From the NCBI RefSeq assembly GCF_004114535.1, contig NZ_LBJC01000031.1, positions 330,081 through 380,630 on the forward strand: a stretch of DNA of 50,550 nt. Direction: 5' to 3'. The notes beneath the pieces are model-generated. The model made no database searches, was not told where the DNA came from, and saw only the letters and a list, made by a program, of their open reading frames with translations. How positions within the stretch are numbered: the stretch's first letter is position 1; every line of letters starts with the position of its first letter. Origin of the DNA: Bradyrhizobium nanningense (GTDB lineage: Bacteria; Pseudomonadota; Alphaproteobacteria; Rhizobiales; Xanthobacteraceae). Shown in pieces: positions 40,777-49,873 of this stretch. A program made the translations under genes and the position numbers.

Positions 40777-41490
40777 CTACAGGGCCAGATAACGCCGCCG
40801 GATGGCATCGTTGGCCTTCAGCTCGTCGATTCCGGCGGCATAGACGATCTGCCCCTTGTCGATGACCGTGGCGTGGCTCGCAAGGCCGAGGCAGAAATGC
40901 ATGTTCTGCTCGGCGATCAGCACGGTCGATCCGATGCTTCGCAGCTGGCGCAACAGCTCGCCAATCCGCTGCACGATGATCGGCGCCAGCCCCTCGCTCG
41001 GCTCATCCAGCAGCAGCAGCGCCGGGTTGCCCATCAACGTGCGCGCGATTGCCAGCATCTGCTGCTCACCGCCGGAGAGGCGCCCGGCGATGCGATGGCG
41101 CAGCGGCTCCAGCAGCGGGAAGACGTCGTAGATGCGCCTGATCGGCCATTCGTCCTGGCCCTCCGGTCCCTTCTTGCGACCGATGACGAGATTGTCCTCG
41201 ACACTGTGCTCCGGAAAGATCTGGCGGTCCTCCGGCACGAAGCCGAGGCCTGCGCGGGCGATATGATGCGGCTTCTGGCCGGAGATCACCGTACCGCGCA
41301 GGCTCACTTTGCCCCGCCGCGGCGGCGCGAGGCCCATGATCGCCTTCATAGTCGTCGATTTGCCGGCGCCATTGCGGCCGAGCAGCGCCATAGTCTCGCC
41401 CTGCCGCACCGACAGGCTGACGCCGAACAGGATCTGGCTGGTGCCGTAATAGACGTCGAGATCGGCGACTTCGATGACGACAGAACTCAT
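40777..41490 (-). CDS. livF: Branched-chain-type ABC transporter ATP-binding protein LivF
   Basis: 237-residue ATPase. Walker A GRNGAGKST at about 38-46, signature LSGGEQQM (about 138-145), Walker B LLLDEPSEGL (about 157-166). The FVPEDRQIFP element is typical of LivF. The ATG at 41490 overlaps livG (ATGA). Last gene of the importer operon. Confidence 0.93.
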   Translation of the reverse strand: MSSVVIEVADLDVYYGTSQILFGVSLSVRQGETMALLGRNGAGKSTTMKAIMGLAPPRRGKVSLRGTVISGQKPHHIARAGLGFVPEDRQIFPEHSVEDNLVIGRKKGPEGQDEWPIRRIYDVFPLLEPLRHRIAGRLSGGEQQMLAIARTLMGNPALLLLDEPSEGLAPIIVQRIGELLRQLRSIGSTVLIAEQNMHFCLGLASHATVIDKGQIVYAAGIDELKANDAIRRRYLAL

Positions 41491-42242
41491 GCGGCGGCTC
41501 CCGCATGCTCGGTGCCGAGATAGGCGTCGATCACGGCGCTGTTGTTGCGGATCTCGTCGGGCGTTCCGGTCGCGAGGATGCGGCCGTAGCACAGCACGAC
41601 AATTTTTGGGGCGATCTTGAACACGATGTCCATGTCGTGCTCGATGAAGACGACCGTGATCCTCTGGGTCTCCCAGAGCTCACGCACCTTGTCGATCATG
41701 CGCCAGCGCTCTTCCGGACCCATGCCGGCCGTCGGCTCGTCCAGCAACAGCACCTTTGGCTCGAGCACTAGCGCCAGCGCGATGTCCAGCAGCTTCTGGT
41801 CGCCATGCGACAGCGTTGCCGCCGTACGCTGACGCTTGCTTGCCAAGCCTAGCAGCTCCATCACATGCTCGGCGCGGTCGCGCGCCTCCGGTAGTGGAAA
41901 CCGCTTATGCAGCACCGAGGACGAGTGCTGATCCGCGCTCACGGCAGCCAGCATGGTCTCCTGCACCGTCAACGATTTGAAGATACTGGCAACCTGGAAG
42001 GCGCGGCCGATGCCGTGGCGGACAATCTCCGGCGGCGAGCGGCCGGCGAGATCGACGCCGTCGAGCAGGACCTGTCCGGTGTCCGGTTTGAGCGCACCAG
42101 TGATCAGGTTGAAGAACGTGCTCTTGCCCGCGCCGTTCGGGCCGATCACCGCGGTGAGTGAGCCATCAGGGAAGTCGAGCGTGACGTCATTGGTCGCCTT
42201 CACGCCGCCAAAGGACTTTGCGAGGTTGCGGATCTCGAGCAT
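41487..42242 (-). CDS. livG: Branched-chain-type ABC transporter ATP-binding protein LivG
   Basis: 251-residue ATPase. Walker A GPNGAGKST (about 34-42), GIGRAFQVASIFKSLTV Q-loop, signature replaced by LSHGDQK (about 143-149), as often in LivG, Walker B LLLDEPTAGMGPEE. The ATG at 42242 is two bases after livM. The LSHG in place of LSGG is common in the urea/amide and aromatic-acid branch of the family. Confidence 0.93.
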   Translation of the reverse strand: MLEIRNLAKSFGGVKATNDVTLDFPDGSLTAVIGPNGAGKSTFFNLITGALKPDTGQVLLDGVDLAGRSPPEIVRHGIGRAFQVASIFKSLTVQETMLAAVSADQHSSSVLHKRFPLPEARDRAEHVMELLGLASKRQRTAATLSHGDQKLLDIALALVLEPKVLLLDEPTAGMGPEERWRMIDKVRELWETQRITVVFIEHDMDIVFKIAPKIVVLCYGRILATGTPDEIRNNSAVIDAYLGTEHAGAAA

Positions 42243-42244
42243 CG

Positions 42245-43264
42245 CTAGCGCCCCTCGCCTGTCTCGCGCCGCCGCGCCGCCCACTCGGCGACGAAATCGA
42301 GCAGACCTTTGCGCAGACCCAGCGCGAAGAACAGGATGACCACGCCGAGCACGATGCCGTGATACTCGGTGAACCGTGTCACGGTGTCGTTGAGCAGCAG
42401 AAATAGCACCGTTCCGACCATGGGCCCCAGAAAGGTCGAGACACCCCCGAGCATGTTGATGAAGATGCCCTCGCCCGAGATGGTCCAGTAGGCGAATTCC
42501 GGATAAGCGCCCGAAACGAACAGCGCCATCACCATGCCGCCCATCGCCGCGAACAGCGCCGCCAGCACGAAGACGGTGAGTTTTGCGCGCCAAACGTCGA
42601 TGCCGAGGAAGCTCGCGCGCGCGGCATTGTCGCGGATCATGCGCAAGGTGTATCCAAACGGCGATTGCGCGATCTGACGCATCGCCAGCAGACCGAGGAC
42701 CAGAAGCGCGCAGCTCGTGACATAGAGATGGACGTGGTTGGAAAGGTCGATGCCGAGAAACGCAGGCCTGGGAATACCGCCGCGCAGGCCCTGGTCGCCG
42801 CCCGTGAAGGAGGCCCAGGACAAGATGGTCGAGTGGATCAGCATCTGGAAGGCGAGCGTGACGAAGGCGAAATAGATTTCCTTCAGCCGCACGCAGATCG
42901 CGCCAATCACGGCGGCGACCACCGCCGTGATTGTGAGCGTCGCGATGAAAGCGACCGGAATGGGCACGGCGAGCTTCTGCATGATCAGGCCGAAGCCGTA
43001 GGCGCCAAGGCCGAAGAACATGCCATGGCCGAACGAGGTCAGGCCGGTATAGCCGACCAGCAGATTGAGCGAAGTCGCGAACAGGCCGTAAGCCGAGCAT
43101 CGGATGACGAAATCGAGCAGCGCCTTGCTGCCGGTGAACAACGGAAGGCTCGCCAGCACGACGAAGGCGACCAGCGCAATCAGAACGTCGCGATAGCGTT
43201 GCAGCGCGACGCCGCCGCGCACCGGCAGCAGCCTCTCGGTGCGCCCGGCCTCCAGATCGGTCAT
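42245..43264 (-). CDS. livM: Branched-chain-type ABC transporter permease LivM
   Basis: 339-residue permease with an N-terminal soluble stretch of about 25 residues and eight or more spans. Landmarks: GYTGLTSFGHGMFFGLGAYGFGL (about 69-91), GDQGLRGGIPRPAFLGI and LLRKGLLDF-type C-terminus (GLRKGLLDFVAEW). Overlaps livH by four bases. Confidence 0.92.
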   Translation of the reverse strand: MTDLEAGRTERLLPVRGGVALQRYRDVLIALVAFVVLASLPLFTGSKALLDFVIRCSAYGLFATSLNLLVGYTGLTSFGHGMFFGLGAYGFGLIMQKLAVPIPVAFIATLTITAVVAAVIGAICVRLKEIYFAFVTLAFQMLIHSTILSWASFTGGDQGLRGGIPRPAFLGIDLSNHVHLYVTSCALLVLGLLAMRQIAQSPFGYTLRMIRDNAARASFLGIDVWRAKLTVFVLAALFAAMGGMVMALFVSGAYPEFAYWTISGEGIFINMLGGVSTFLGPMVGTVLFLLLNDTVTRFTEYHGIVLGVVILFFALGLRKGLLDFVAEWAARRRETGEGR

Positions 43265-44163
43265 GCCGCCTCCCTACCAAACAGGCCGGTGGGTTTTGAG
43301 ACCAAGACGATCACCATGAACAGATACATCAGGCCTTCCGTGAACAGGGGAAAGCCAAGCGAACCGAACGAGCGGATCAAGCCGAGCAGCAGCGCGCCGA
43401 TCAGCGCGCCCAGGATCGAGCCCATGCCGCCGATCACGGTGACGATGAAGGATTCGATCAGCACCGAGAATCCCATCCCCGGCGTCAGCGAGCGCACCGG
43501 CGCGGCCAGTGCGCCGGCAAGGCCCGCCAGCATGCCGCCGAGCGCGAACACGCCGCCATAGATCAGGCCGGTGTTGATGCCGAGCGCGGAGACCATGCCG
43601 GGATTATGCGCGGCGGCGCGGATCACCTTGCCGATGCGGCTGCGCGAGAGCCCGATGCCGAGCACGATCGCCGCGACGAGCGCCACGCCAATCAGCAGCA
43701 GATAATAAGGTGGCACCACGCCGCCGGCGATGAACAGCGGCATCACCTGGAACGCGGAGGGCATGCCCATCGACTTGAATTCGGGTCCCCAGATGATGCG
43801 CACGACGTCGTCAAAGATCAGCACGAAGGCATAGCAGACGAGCAGCTGCATCAAGACGTCCGCGCCATAGACGCGGCTCATGAAGACGCGCTCGAAGATC
43901 AATCCGAGTATTGCCGTGCCTGCCGCCCCGACCAGCATCGCAAGTGCAAAACTGCCGGTGAGCTGATAGGCGGTCATCGCAAAATAGGCGCCGAACATGT
44001 AGAAGGCGCCGTGGCTGAAATTGACCACCTTCAGTACACCGAAGATCAGGGTCAGTCCGACCGCGACCAGGAACAGCAGCATGCCGATGATGAGGCCGCT
44101 GGTGGTCTGCGTCACCAGGCAGGCGGAGCTGGAAAGGCAGCCGGCAAGGGCATCGAGATCCAC
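43261..44163 (-). CDS. livH: Branched-chain-type ABC transporter permease LivH
   Basis: 300-residue permease, eight spans. Landmarks VVNFSHGAFYMFGAYFAMTA (about 47-66), GKVIRAAAHNPGMVSALGIN and GGMGSILGALIGALLLGLIRSFGS. Its N-terminus MDLDALAGCLSSSACLVTQT is unusually cysteine-bearing. A strong hairpin separates it from the binding-protein gene by 90 bp. Confidence 0.92.
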   Translation of the reverse strand: MDLDALAGCLSSSACLVTQTTSGLIIGMLLFLVAVGLTLIFGVLKVVNFSHGAFYMFGAYFAMTAYQLTGSFALAMLVGAAGTAILGLIFERVFMSRVYGADVLMQLLVCYAFVLIFDDVVRIIWGPEFKSMGMPSAFQVMPLFIAGGVVPPYYLLLIGVALVAAIVLGIGLSRSRIGKVIRAAAHNPGMVSALGINTGLIYGGVFALGGMLAGLAGALAAPVRSLTPGMGFSVLIESFIVTVIGGMGSILGALIGALLLGLIRSFGSLGFPLFTEGLMYLFMVIVLVSKPTGLFGREAA

Positions 44164-44217
44164 GGAAGCACTTTCATTGTCGCGAGCCCGAGACGGCGCG
44201 GAGGACCAAACGAAAAC

Positions 44218-44243
44218 GGCGGAGGCGGTCGCCCGCCTCCGCC
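44218..44243. terminator. Strong hairpin between livK-type and livH genes
   Basis: Perfect 11-bp stem (GGCGGAGGCGG / CCGCCTCCGCC) with a GCGA loop (GNRA type) in the minus-strand transcript, then GTTTTCGTTTGG. It lies 10 bp after the binding-protein stop and is probably a leaky terminator or stabiliser that favours binding-protein expression over the membrane parts. Confidence 0.65.
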
Positions 44244-44253
44244 GCGCATCACA

Positions 44254-45513
44254 TCAGGTGTAGCCCTTGCTCTTCTTCCACTCGGCCTCGAGCTCGAAGA
44301 TGGTCTTCCAGTCGCCGGCCTTGACCTCGGGCACATAGGGCTCCTGCGGGATCGTGGTGCCCCAGCCGATGGCGTAGCCGACCAAGGTGTGGTCGTCGCC
44401 GCGCATCGTCACGGTGCCGTCGGCGCCGAACGGGCACTTGATGGTGAGGCCCTTCAGCACCTCCGCGATCTTCTTGCCGTCGGCCGAGTTCGCCTTCTTG
44501 GCGGCTTCGGCCAGGAACATCACCGCGGTCGCGTTCTGCCACGACCAATTGGTCGGATATTCATTGTACTTGGCCCTGTAGGCATCACCCCAGGCGGCGT
44601 TCTCCGGCGTGGTCGGGAACGTCTTGATGTAGCGATTGCCGGAGTGGATACCCTTCGGCAGGTTCTTCACCACCGTGAGCGCGGTGTAGTCGGCCATGTT
44701 GACCGCGAACACCTCCATCTGATTGAACATCGCGTAGATGTTGGCCTGGTCGATGTAGGAGGTGAGATCGCCACCCCACAGGCAGGAGTAGAGCGCCTGC
44801 GGCTTGGCCTGCAGGATCTTCGTCACCACCTCGGTGTAGTCGGGCTGGAACAGCTTTGGCCAGGACTCGCTGATGATTTCTACGTCGGGCGCAAAGCGCT
44901 TCAGGTACAGCGTGAACTCGCCCGTGGTGTCGCGGCCATAGGCGTAATCGGGCGAGCAGGTCGCCCATTTCTTCAAGCCCTTGGCCTTGGCGATTCCGGC
45001 GGCGTAGCTGCCGCCGACGATGGAATCGTGGATGCCCTGACGCACGCAGCGGAACGCGTTGGGGATGTGCTGCTTCGGATCGGCCGTGAGCGACGATGCT
45101 TCCGAGCAGGTGTGGATGCAGAGCACGCCGAGATCGCGCGCGACCTCGTGCACCGCGAACGATCCGGACGACGCCTCGCCGTCGAGCAGCAGCTCGCAGC
45201 CGTCGGTGTTGACGAGCTCGCGCGCGACGCGCGCCGCTTCCTGCGGCTGGCCCTTGGAGTCGCGGATCACCATCTCGATCTGACGCCCGGCGAGGCCGCC
45301 GGCGGCGTTGACCTTCTCCACCTCGAGCATCACCGCATTGCGCGAGGACGTGCCGAGCTGCGCCACGCGGCCCGACAGGATGGTCGGCATTCCGATCTTG
45401 ATGGTCTTGGCTTGGGCGCGCGCCACCCACGGCGCGGCAAAAGTCATCGCACCGGCGCCCATCAGCGCCAGTGTTGAACGGCGGCTGATGCCCGGCGTGC
45501 GGGTTCTCTTCAT
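44254..45513 (-). CDS. Branched-chain-type ABC transporter substrate-binding protein
   Basis: 419-residue periplasmic binding protein. The N-terminus MKRTRTPGISRRSTLALMGAG has a twin-arginine-like signal (SRRSTLAL) and a cleavage site after ARAQA. The mature part starts KTIKIGMPTILSGRVAQLGTSSRNAVML, and CSPDYAYGRDTTGEF with FALYLKRFAPD-like segments places it in the urea/amide or aromatic branch of the LivK superfamily. The ATG at 45513 has GAGGGGA seven bases upstream. First gene of livK-H-M-G-F; divergent from the ligase operon, so the ligand is probably the substrate of that operon. Confidence 0.9.
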   Translation of the reverse strand: MKRTRTPGISRRSTLALMGAGAMTFAAPWVARAQAKTIKIGMPTILSGRVAQLGTSSRNAVMLEVEKVNAAGGLAGRQIEMVIRDSKGQPQEAARVARELVNTDGCELLLDGEASSGSFAVHEVARDLGVLCIHTCSEASSLTADPKQHIPNAFRCVRQGIHDSIVGGSYAAGIAKAKGLKKWATCSPDYAYGRDTTGEFTLYLKRFAPDVEIISESWPKLFQPDYTEVVTKILQAKPQALYSCLWGGDLTSYIDQANIYAMFNQMEVFAVNMADYTALTVVKNLPKGIHSGNRYIKTFPTTPENAAWGDAYRAKYNEYPTNWSWQNATAVMFLAEAAKKANSADGKKIAEVLKGLTIKCPFGADGTVTMRGDDHTLVGYAIGWGTTIPQEPYVPEVKAGDWKTIFELEAEWKKSKGYT

Positions 45514-45553
45514 TTTCCCCTCCCTCTTGCGGGTCGGCGTTTCCTGTCCCTGT

Positions 45554-45573
45554 CGGAGATCGTCGCGTCTCCG
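45554..45573. promoter_or_regulatory. Candidate TetR operator in the divergent promoter region
   Basis: Dyad CGGAGA, eight-base spacer, TCTCCG, midway between the livK-type gene (starts 45513) and the ligase gene. A second dyad ATGAATT / AATTCAT (45619-45641) overlaps the upstream candidate start codon of the ligase. Confidence 0.4.
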
Positions 45574-45618
45574 TGTTCTCAAGGATTTCAGAGGGTGGGG
45601 GGTGACGTCAAGCCAAAG

Positions 45619-47178
45619 ATGAATTACGAGTCAGAATTCATCAAGGGAGAGAATGAGGCCGCCAACCGGCTCAAAACAAGCGCAATGATCAACCTGTCGA
45701 GCTTCATCGCCTTTCATGCCCGCCGCACGCCGGATCGGCCTGCGCTGAAATATCGCGGCGAGGAGATCTCCTATGCAGTCTTCGACGCCCGGGTCCGCAA
45801 AGCCGCCGGCTGGTTGGCGACACAGGGCATTGGCGCAGGCGATGTCGTCGCCGTGCTGATGAAGAACAGCGCGGCCTTCCTGGAGCTGGTGTTTGCGACC
45901 AGCCATCTCGGCGCGATCTTCCTGCCGATCAACTTCCGCCTCTCCCGCGACGAGGTCGGCTACATCGCCGGCAATGCCGGCGCACGGCTGTTGATCGTCG
46001 ATGAAGAACTCGCCGCCAACGCAGCAGGCGCGAAGATCACCGCACTCGACGAAGCCGCGCAGCAAAGCGTCACGCATCTGGCGAGCGATGCGCCGCCCGC
46101 CGCCATGCACGTTCGCCAGCCATCCGACCTGATGCGGCTGATGTACACATCGGGCACCACCGACCGCCCCAAGGGCGTGATGCTCTCTTACGATAATTTC
46201 TACTGGAAGTCGGCGGACCAGACGATCGCGCTCGGCCTCAGTGCCGGTACGCGCCTTCTCGTCGTCGGCCCGCTCTATCACGTCGGCGCGCTCGATTTAC
46301 CCGGCATCGCCGTGCTCTGGCATGGCGGCTTCATTCGCATCGAACGCAATTTCGAGCCTGAGACGGCGCTTGCCGCCATTGCCGAGGACAAGCTCAACGC
46401 CGCCTGGTTTGCCCCCGTGATGACCACGGCGATGCTCACCTGCCCGACGCGCGACCGCTATAACGTCTCCAGCCTGAAATGGGCCATCGGCGGCGGCGAG
46501 AAGACGCCGGAAGGGCGGATCCGCGCCTTCTCCGAGTTTTTCCGCAACGCGCGCTACATCGACGCCTACGGCCTCACCGAAACCGTTGGCGGCGACACCT
46601 TCATGGAGGCCGGCCGCGAGATCGAGAAGATCGGCTCAACCGGGCGCGCCATCGCCCATGTCGAGATCGAGATCCGCGACGAGCACGGCAAGACGCTTCC
46701 GCCCAACGTCAACGGCGAAATCTGCCTCCGCGGTCCCAAGATCACGCGCGGCTACTGGAAGGATCCGGAGAAGACGGCATCCGCCTTCTTCGGCGACTGG
46801 TTCTGCAGCGGCGATGTCGGTTATCTCGACGAAGAAGGCTTTCTGTACCTGACCGACCGCAAGAAGGACATGATCATCTCCGGCGGAGAGAATATCGCCT
46901 CCTCCGAGGTCGAGCGCGTCATCTATGAATTGCCCGAGGTGCGCGAAGTCGCAGTGATCGGCCTGCGCGATGCGCACTGGGGCGAGTGTCCGGTCGCCGT
47001 GGTCGTTTTGGCGGAAGGTGCCACGCTGGAGCTCCCTGCTCTCACCGAGCACTGCCGCGCGCGGCTGGCAGGCTTCAAGGTGCCGAGACAGCTGGTGATC
47101 CGCGACGGCCTTCCGCGCAATCCCAGCGGCAAGATCCTCAAGCGCGTGCTGCGTGCTGAATTGGAGACCGAGGCATGA
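45619..47178 (+). CDS. Acyl-CoA synthetase / AMP-dependent ligase
   Basis: 519 residues from ATG 45619; a start at 45685 (MINLSSFIAFHARR) would give 497 and matches the usual beginning of these enzymes better, but neither has a clear Shine-Dalgarno. AMP-binding P-loop MYTSGTTDRPKG (about 174-185), adenine site YGLTE (about 315-319), GDVGYLDEEGFLYLTDRKKDMIISGGENI and the C-terminal catalytic Lys in PSGKILKR. It activates a carboxylic acid to its CoA thioester. Cotranscribed with the TetR gene and a BVMO, so the acid may come from ketone or ester cleavage. Confidence 0.9.
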   Translation: MNYESEFIKGENEAANRLKTSAMINLSSFIAFHARRTPDRPALKYRGEEISYAVFDARVRKAAGWLATQGIGAGDVVAVLMKNSAAFLELVFATSHLGAIFLPINFRLSRDEVGYIAGNAGARLLIVDEELAANAAGAKITALDEAAQQSVTHLASDAPPAAMHVRQPSDLMRLMYTSGTTDRPKGVMLSYDNFYWKSADQTIALGLSAGTRLLVVGPLYHVGALDLPGIAVLWHGGFIRIERNFEPETALAAIAEDKLNAAWFAPVMTTAMLTCPTRDRYNVSSLKWAIGGGEKTPEGRIRAFSEFFRNARYIDAYGLTETVGGDTFMEAGREIEKIGSTGRAIAHVEIEIRDEHGKTLPPNVNGEICLRGPKITRGYWKDPEKTASAFFGDWFCSGDVGYLDEEGFLYLTDRKKDMIISGGENIASSEVERVIYELPEVREVAVIGLRDAHWGECPVAVVVLAEGATLELPALTEHCRARLAGFKVPRQLVIRDGLPRNPSGKILKRVLRAELETEA

Positions 47179-47822
47179 CGCAAGGCCCAGCCACCGCCAA
47201 GATCACAAAACTCAACCGCGTCGAGCGCAACGCCTGGACCAAGCAGAAGATCTTCGAGGCCGCCACCAAGGTCGTCGGCAAGCATGGCTATGCCGAAGCC
47301 TCCGTTGCCCGCATCACGGAACAGGCCGGCGTGGCGCAAGGCACCTTCTACAATCATTTCGAGAACCGCCAGGAGTTGCTCGACCAGCTGCTGCCGAAGA
47401 TCGGCCTCGACATGGTTCAGTTCATCCGAGCCCGCACCGGCACCGCCCATGCGGCGCGGCAGGAGATCGAGCGCTTTTCAGCCTTCTTCGACTTCATCCG
47501 CGAGGTCCCGGAATTCCTGCGCATCCTCAACGAGGCGGAGTTCTTCGCTCCCGTCGGCTACCAGAAGCATCTCGACAACATCTCGGTCGCCTATGTCCGT
47601 ATCTTGCGCCGGGCACGTCTTGCGGGCGCGATCGAGGATTACAGCGACGAGGAGTTCGAAGCGATCGTCCACATGCTGATGGGCGCACGCGGCTATCTCA
47701 GCCGCCGCTATTCCTATTCGCAAGGCGTCGTCACCGCCGTCCCCGATCATGTCATCTCCGCCTATCGCAAGCTGATGACGCGCGGCCTCTTCAATCCGTC
47801 GGCAGACCAGGACACGCCATGA
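47175..47822 (+). CDS. TetR-family transcriptional regulator
   Basis: 215-residue regulator, N-terminal helix-turn-helix VARITEQAGVAQGTFYNHFENRQELL (about 44-69), helical ligand domain after. Overlaps both neighbours by four bases, so it is made with the enzymes it probably controls. Candidate sites are the dyads at 45554-45573 and 45619-45641. Confidence 0.91.
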   Translation: MTQGPATAKITKLNRVERNAWTKQKIFEAATKVVGKHGYAEASVARITEQAGVAQGTFYNHFENRQELLDQLLPKIGLDMVQFIRARTGTAHAARQEIERFSAFFDFIREVPEFLRILNEAEFFAPVGYQKHLDNISVAYVRILRRARLAGAIEDYSDEEFEAIVHMLMGARGYLSRRYSYSQGVVTAVPDHVISAYRKLMTRGLFNPSADQDTP

Positions 47823-49726
47823 ACGTCGAATCTCCGCATAGGCTCGACCTTGCCTCGACCATCGCAGAAGGCGACATCCGCTGCCTGCTGATGGTGCTGG
47901 TGCACATGACCGGCGACGAGAAATGGCTCGCGCCGCCGTACTTGCCCAAGCGCGACATCCGCCTCATCCCGGATCCCGAGGCCGGTGTGCCCCGGGAGAT
48001 CCAGGACGAAATCCGCGCCGCGGTGGTCAAGCTGTTCGCCAATGGTACGCCGAAGCCGGTCATCACCGATCCCGGCGAAGAGCTGCTATTGAGGATGATG
48101 CGCGCCTGCCTCGGCGAGAACGTCGCGCCGGAATACGCGCCCTTGATGCGCGAAGAGATGGGCTTTGTCTCACGGGAGGCGCGCTGGATCAAGCAGCCGT
48201 CGAACGACAAGCTCGCCGAGCAGCATGTGTTGATTGTCGGCGCCGGCGTCTGCGCCATTGCGCTCGGTGTGGCACTCGGCCATCTCGGCATCCCCTACAC
48301 CATCGTCGAGAAGAATGCCGAGCTCGGCGGCACCTGGTGGATCAACCGCTATCCCGGCTGCGGCGTCGATACGCCGAACCATTCCTATTCCTATTCGTTC
48401 GGCTCAGGGAACGCATGGACGCGCTATTTCTGCCAGCGCGAGGAGTTGCTCTTCTACCTCCAGAAGGTCGCGGACGAATACGGCATTCGCAAGCATCTGC
48501 GCGTCAACACCGAGCTGACTTCGTCGCGCTGGGACGAGGGCAAGAAACGCTGGATCTCGACGCTGAAGACCAAGAACGGCGAAGAGACGTTTGAAGCCAC
48601 CGCGCTGGTCAGCGCGATCGGCCAGCTCAACGACCCCTCCCGTGCCCGCTTCAAGGGCGAGGAGCACTTCAAGGGAACGATCCTGCATTCGGCGCTATGG
48701 TCCGACGATATCAACATCGACGGCAAGCATGTCGCGGTGATCGGCACCGGTGCGACCGCGATGCAGCTGGTGCCGTCGATCGCGGGCCGCGTTGCCTCGA
48801 TCGCGGTCTATCAGCGCAGCGCGCAATGGGCGCGGCCGGTGAAGGGTTATGCCGATCCGATCAGCGAGGGCGCCCGCTGGCTGCTGGCACACCTGCCGTT
48901 CTACGTGCAGTGGTACCGCTTCAACATGTTCTGGCGCTATGGCGACGGCCTGTTGCCTTTCCTGCGCAAGGACCCGGCCTGGCCGCATCCCGAGCGCGCC
49001 GTCAACAAGGGCAACGACCGGCACCGCCAGGAGCTGACGGACTTCATCTTGTCGGAGCTGCAGGGGCGGCCGGACCTGATCGCAAAATGCGTGCCGACCT
49101 ATCCACCCTACGGCAAGCGCATTCTGCTCGACAACAACTGGTTCAAGACCCTGAGGCGCGACAACGTCGAGCTCGTCACCGACGCGATTGATCATTTCAA
49201 CGCGAGCGGCATCGTCACCGCGGACGGCAAGCAGCGCCCCGCCGACATCATCGTGGTCGCGACCGGCTTCAAGGTCACGGAAATGGCGGCGCGTCTCAAC
49301 ATCAGCGGCCGCGGCGGCAAGGATTTGCGGCAGGCCTGGGCCAACGACGATCCAACCGCCTTCCTCGGCCTCACCGTGCCCGGTTTCCCGAACTTCTTCT
49401 GCATGCTGGGGCCGAACTCCGGCCCGGCCCACGGCGGCAGCGTCATCTTCCAGTCGGAATGTCAGAGCCGCTACATTGCCGCCTGTCTCGCCAGCATGAT
49501 CGAGCACGACGTCGCCGCGATCGACGTTCGCCAAGACGTGCTCGACGATTATGTCCGGAAGGTCGATGCCGAGCACGAGGCGATGATCTGGACCCATCCA
49601 GGCATGAGCACCTACTACCGCAATTCGAGCGGCCGCGTGTTTTCGGCAATGCCGTGGCGGTTCGTCGATTACTGGCGCATGACGCACGATCCGGATCTGC
49701 GGCAGTACAGCTTGACGAAAGCTTAG
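47819..49726 (+). CDS. Baeyer-Villiger-type flavin monooxygenase (HAPMO-like)
   Basis: 635-residue FAD/NADPH monooxygenase. An N-terminal extension of about 130 residues (as in 4-hydroxyacetophenone monooxygenase) precedes the FAD site GAGVCA (141-146). GGTWWINRYPGCGVDTPN (about 170-187) and the BVMO fingerprint FKGTILHSALW (284-294; FxGxxxHxxxW) follow, then the NADP site GTGATA (309-314). The late block GLTVPGFPNFFCMLGPNSGP is conserved. The ATG at 47819 overlaps the TetR stop. It likely converts an aryl or cyclic ketone to an ester. Substrate unknown. Confidence 0.9.
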   Translation: MNVESPHRLDLASTIAEGDIRCLLMVLVHMTGDEKWLAPPYLPKRDIRLIPDPEAGVPREIQDEIRAAVVKLFANGTPKPVITDPGEELLLRMMRACLGENVAPEYAPLMREEMGFVSREARWIKQPSNDKLAEQHVLIVGAGVCAIALGVALGHLGIPYTIVEKNAELGGTWWINRYPGCGVDTPNHSYSYSFGSGNAWTRYFCQREELLFYLQKVADEYGIRKHLRVNTELTSSRWDEGKKRWISTLKTKNGEETFEATALVSAIGQLNDPSRARFKGEEHFKGTILHSALWSDDINIDGKHVAVIGTGATAMQLVPSIAGRVASIAVYQRSAQWARPVKGYADPISEGARWLLAHLPFYVQWYRFNMFWRYGDGLLPFLRKDPAWPHPERAVNKGNDRHRQELTDFILSELQGRPDLIAKCVPTYPPYGKRILLDNNWFKTLRRDNVELVTDAIDHFNASGIVTADGKQRPADIIVVATGFKVTEMAARLNISGRGGKDLRQAWANDDPTAFLGLTVPGFPNFFCMLGPNSGPAHGGSVIFQSECQSRYIAACLASMIEHDVAAIDVRQDVLDDYVRKVDAEHEAMIWTHPGMSTYYRNSSGRVFSAMPWRFVDYWRMTHDPDLRQYSLTKA

Positions 49727-49780
49727 GAGCAATCTCTCGGCGCTGACTTGGCCGACGCTTGAATTGCGTTCGTCCCACGT

Positions 49781-49860
49781 CGTCATTGCGAGCGTAGCGA
49801 AGCAATCCAGGGTCTTTCCGCGGAGGGATTCTGGATTGCGTCGCTACGCTCGCAATGACG
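49781..49860. repeat. Palindromic intergenic repeat (GTCATTGCGAGCG type), copy 2
   Basis: 80 bp; CGTCATTGCGAGCGTAGCGA with AGCAATCCAG, then CTGGATTGCG and TCGCTACGCTCGCAATGACG. Opposite orientation to the copy at 28872-28953, judged by the centre. It lies between the convergent BVMO and alanine dehydrogenase genes. Confidence 0.88.
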
Positions 49861-49873
49861 GAGGTTGCGGCCT

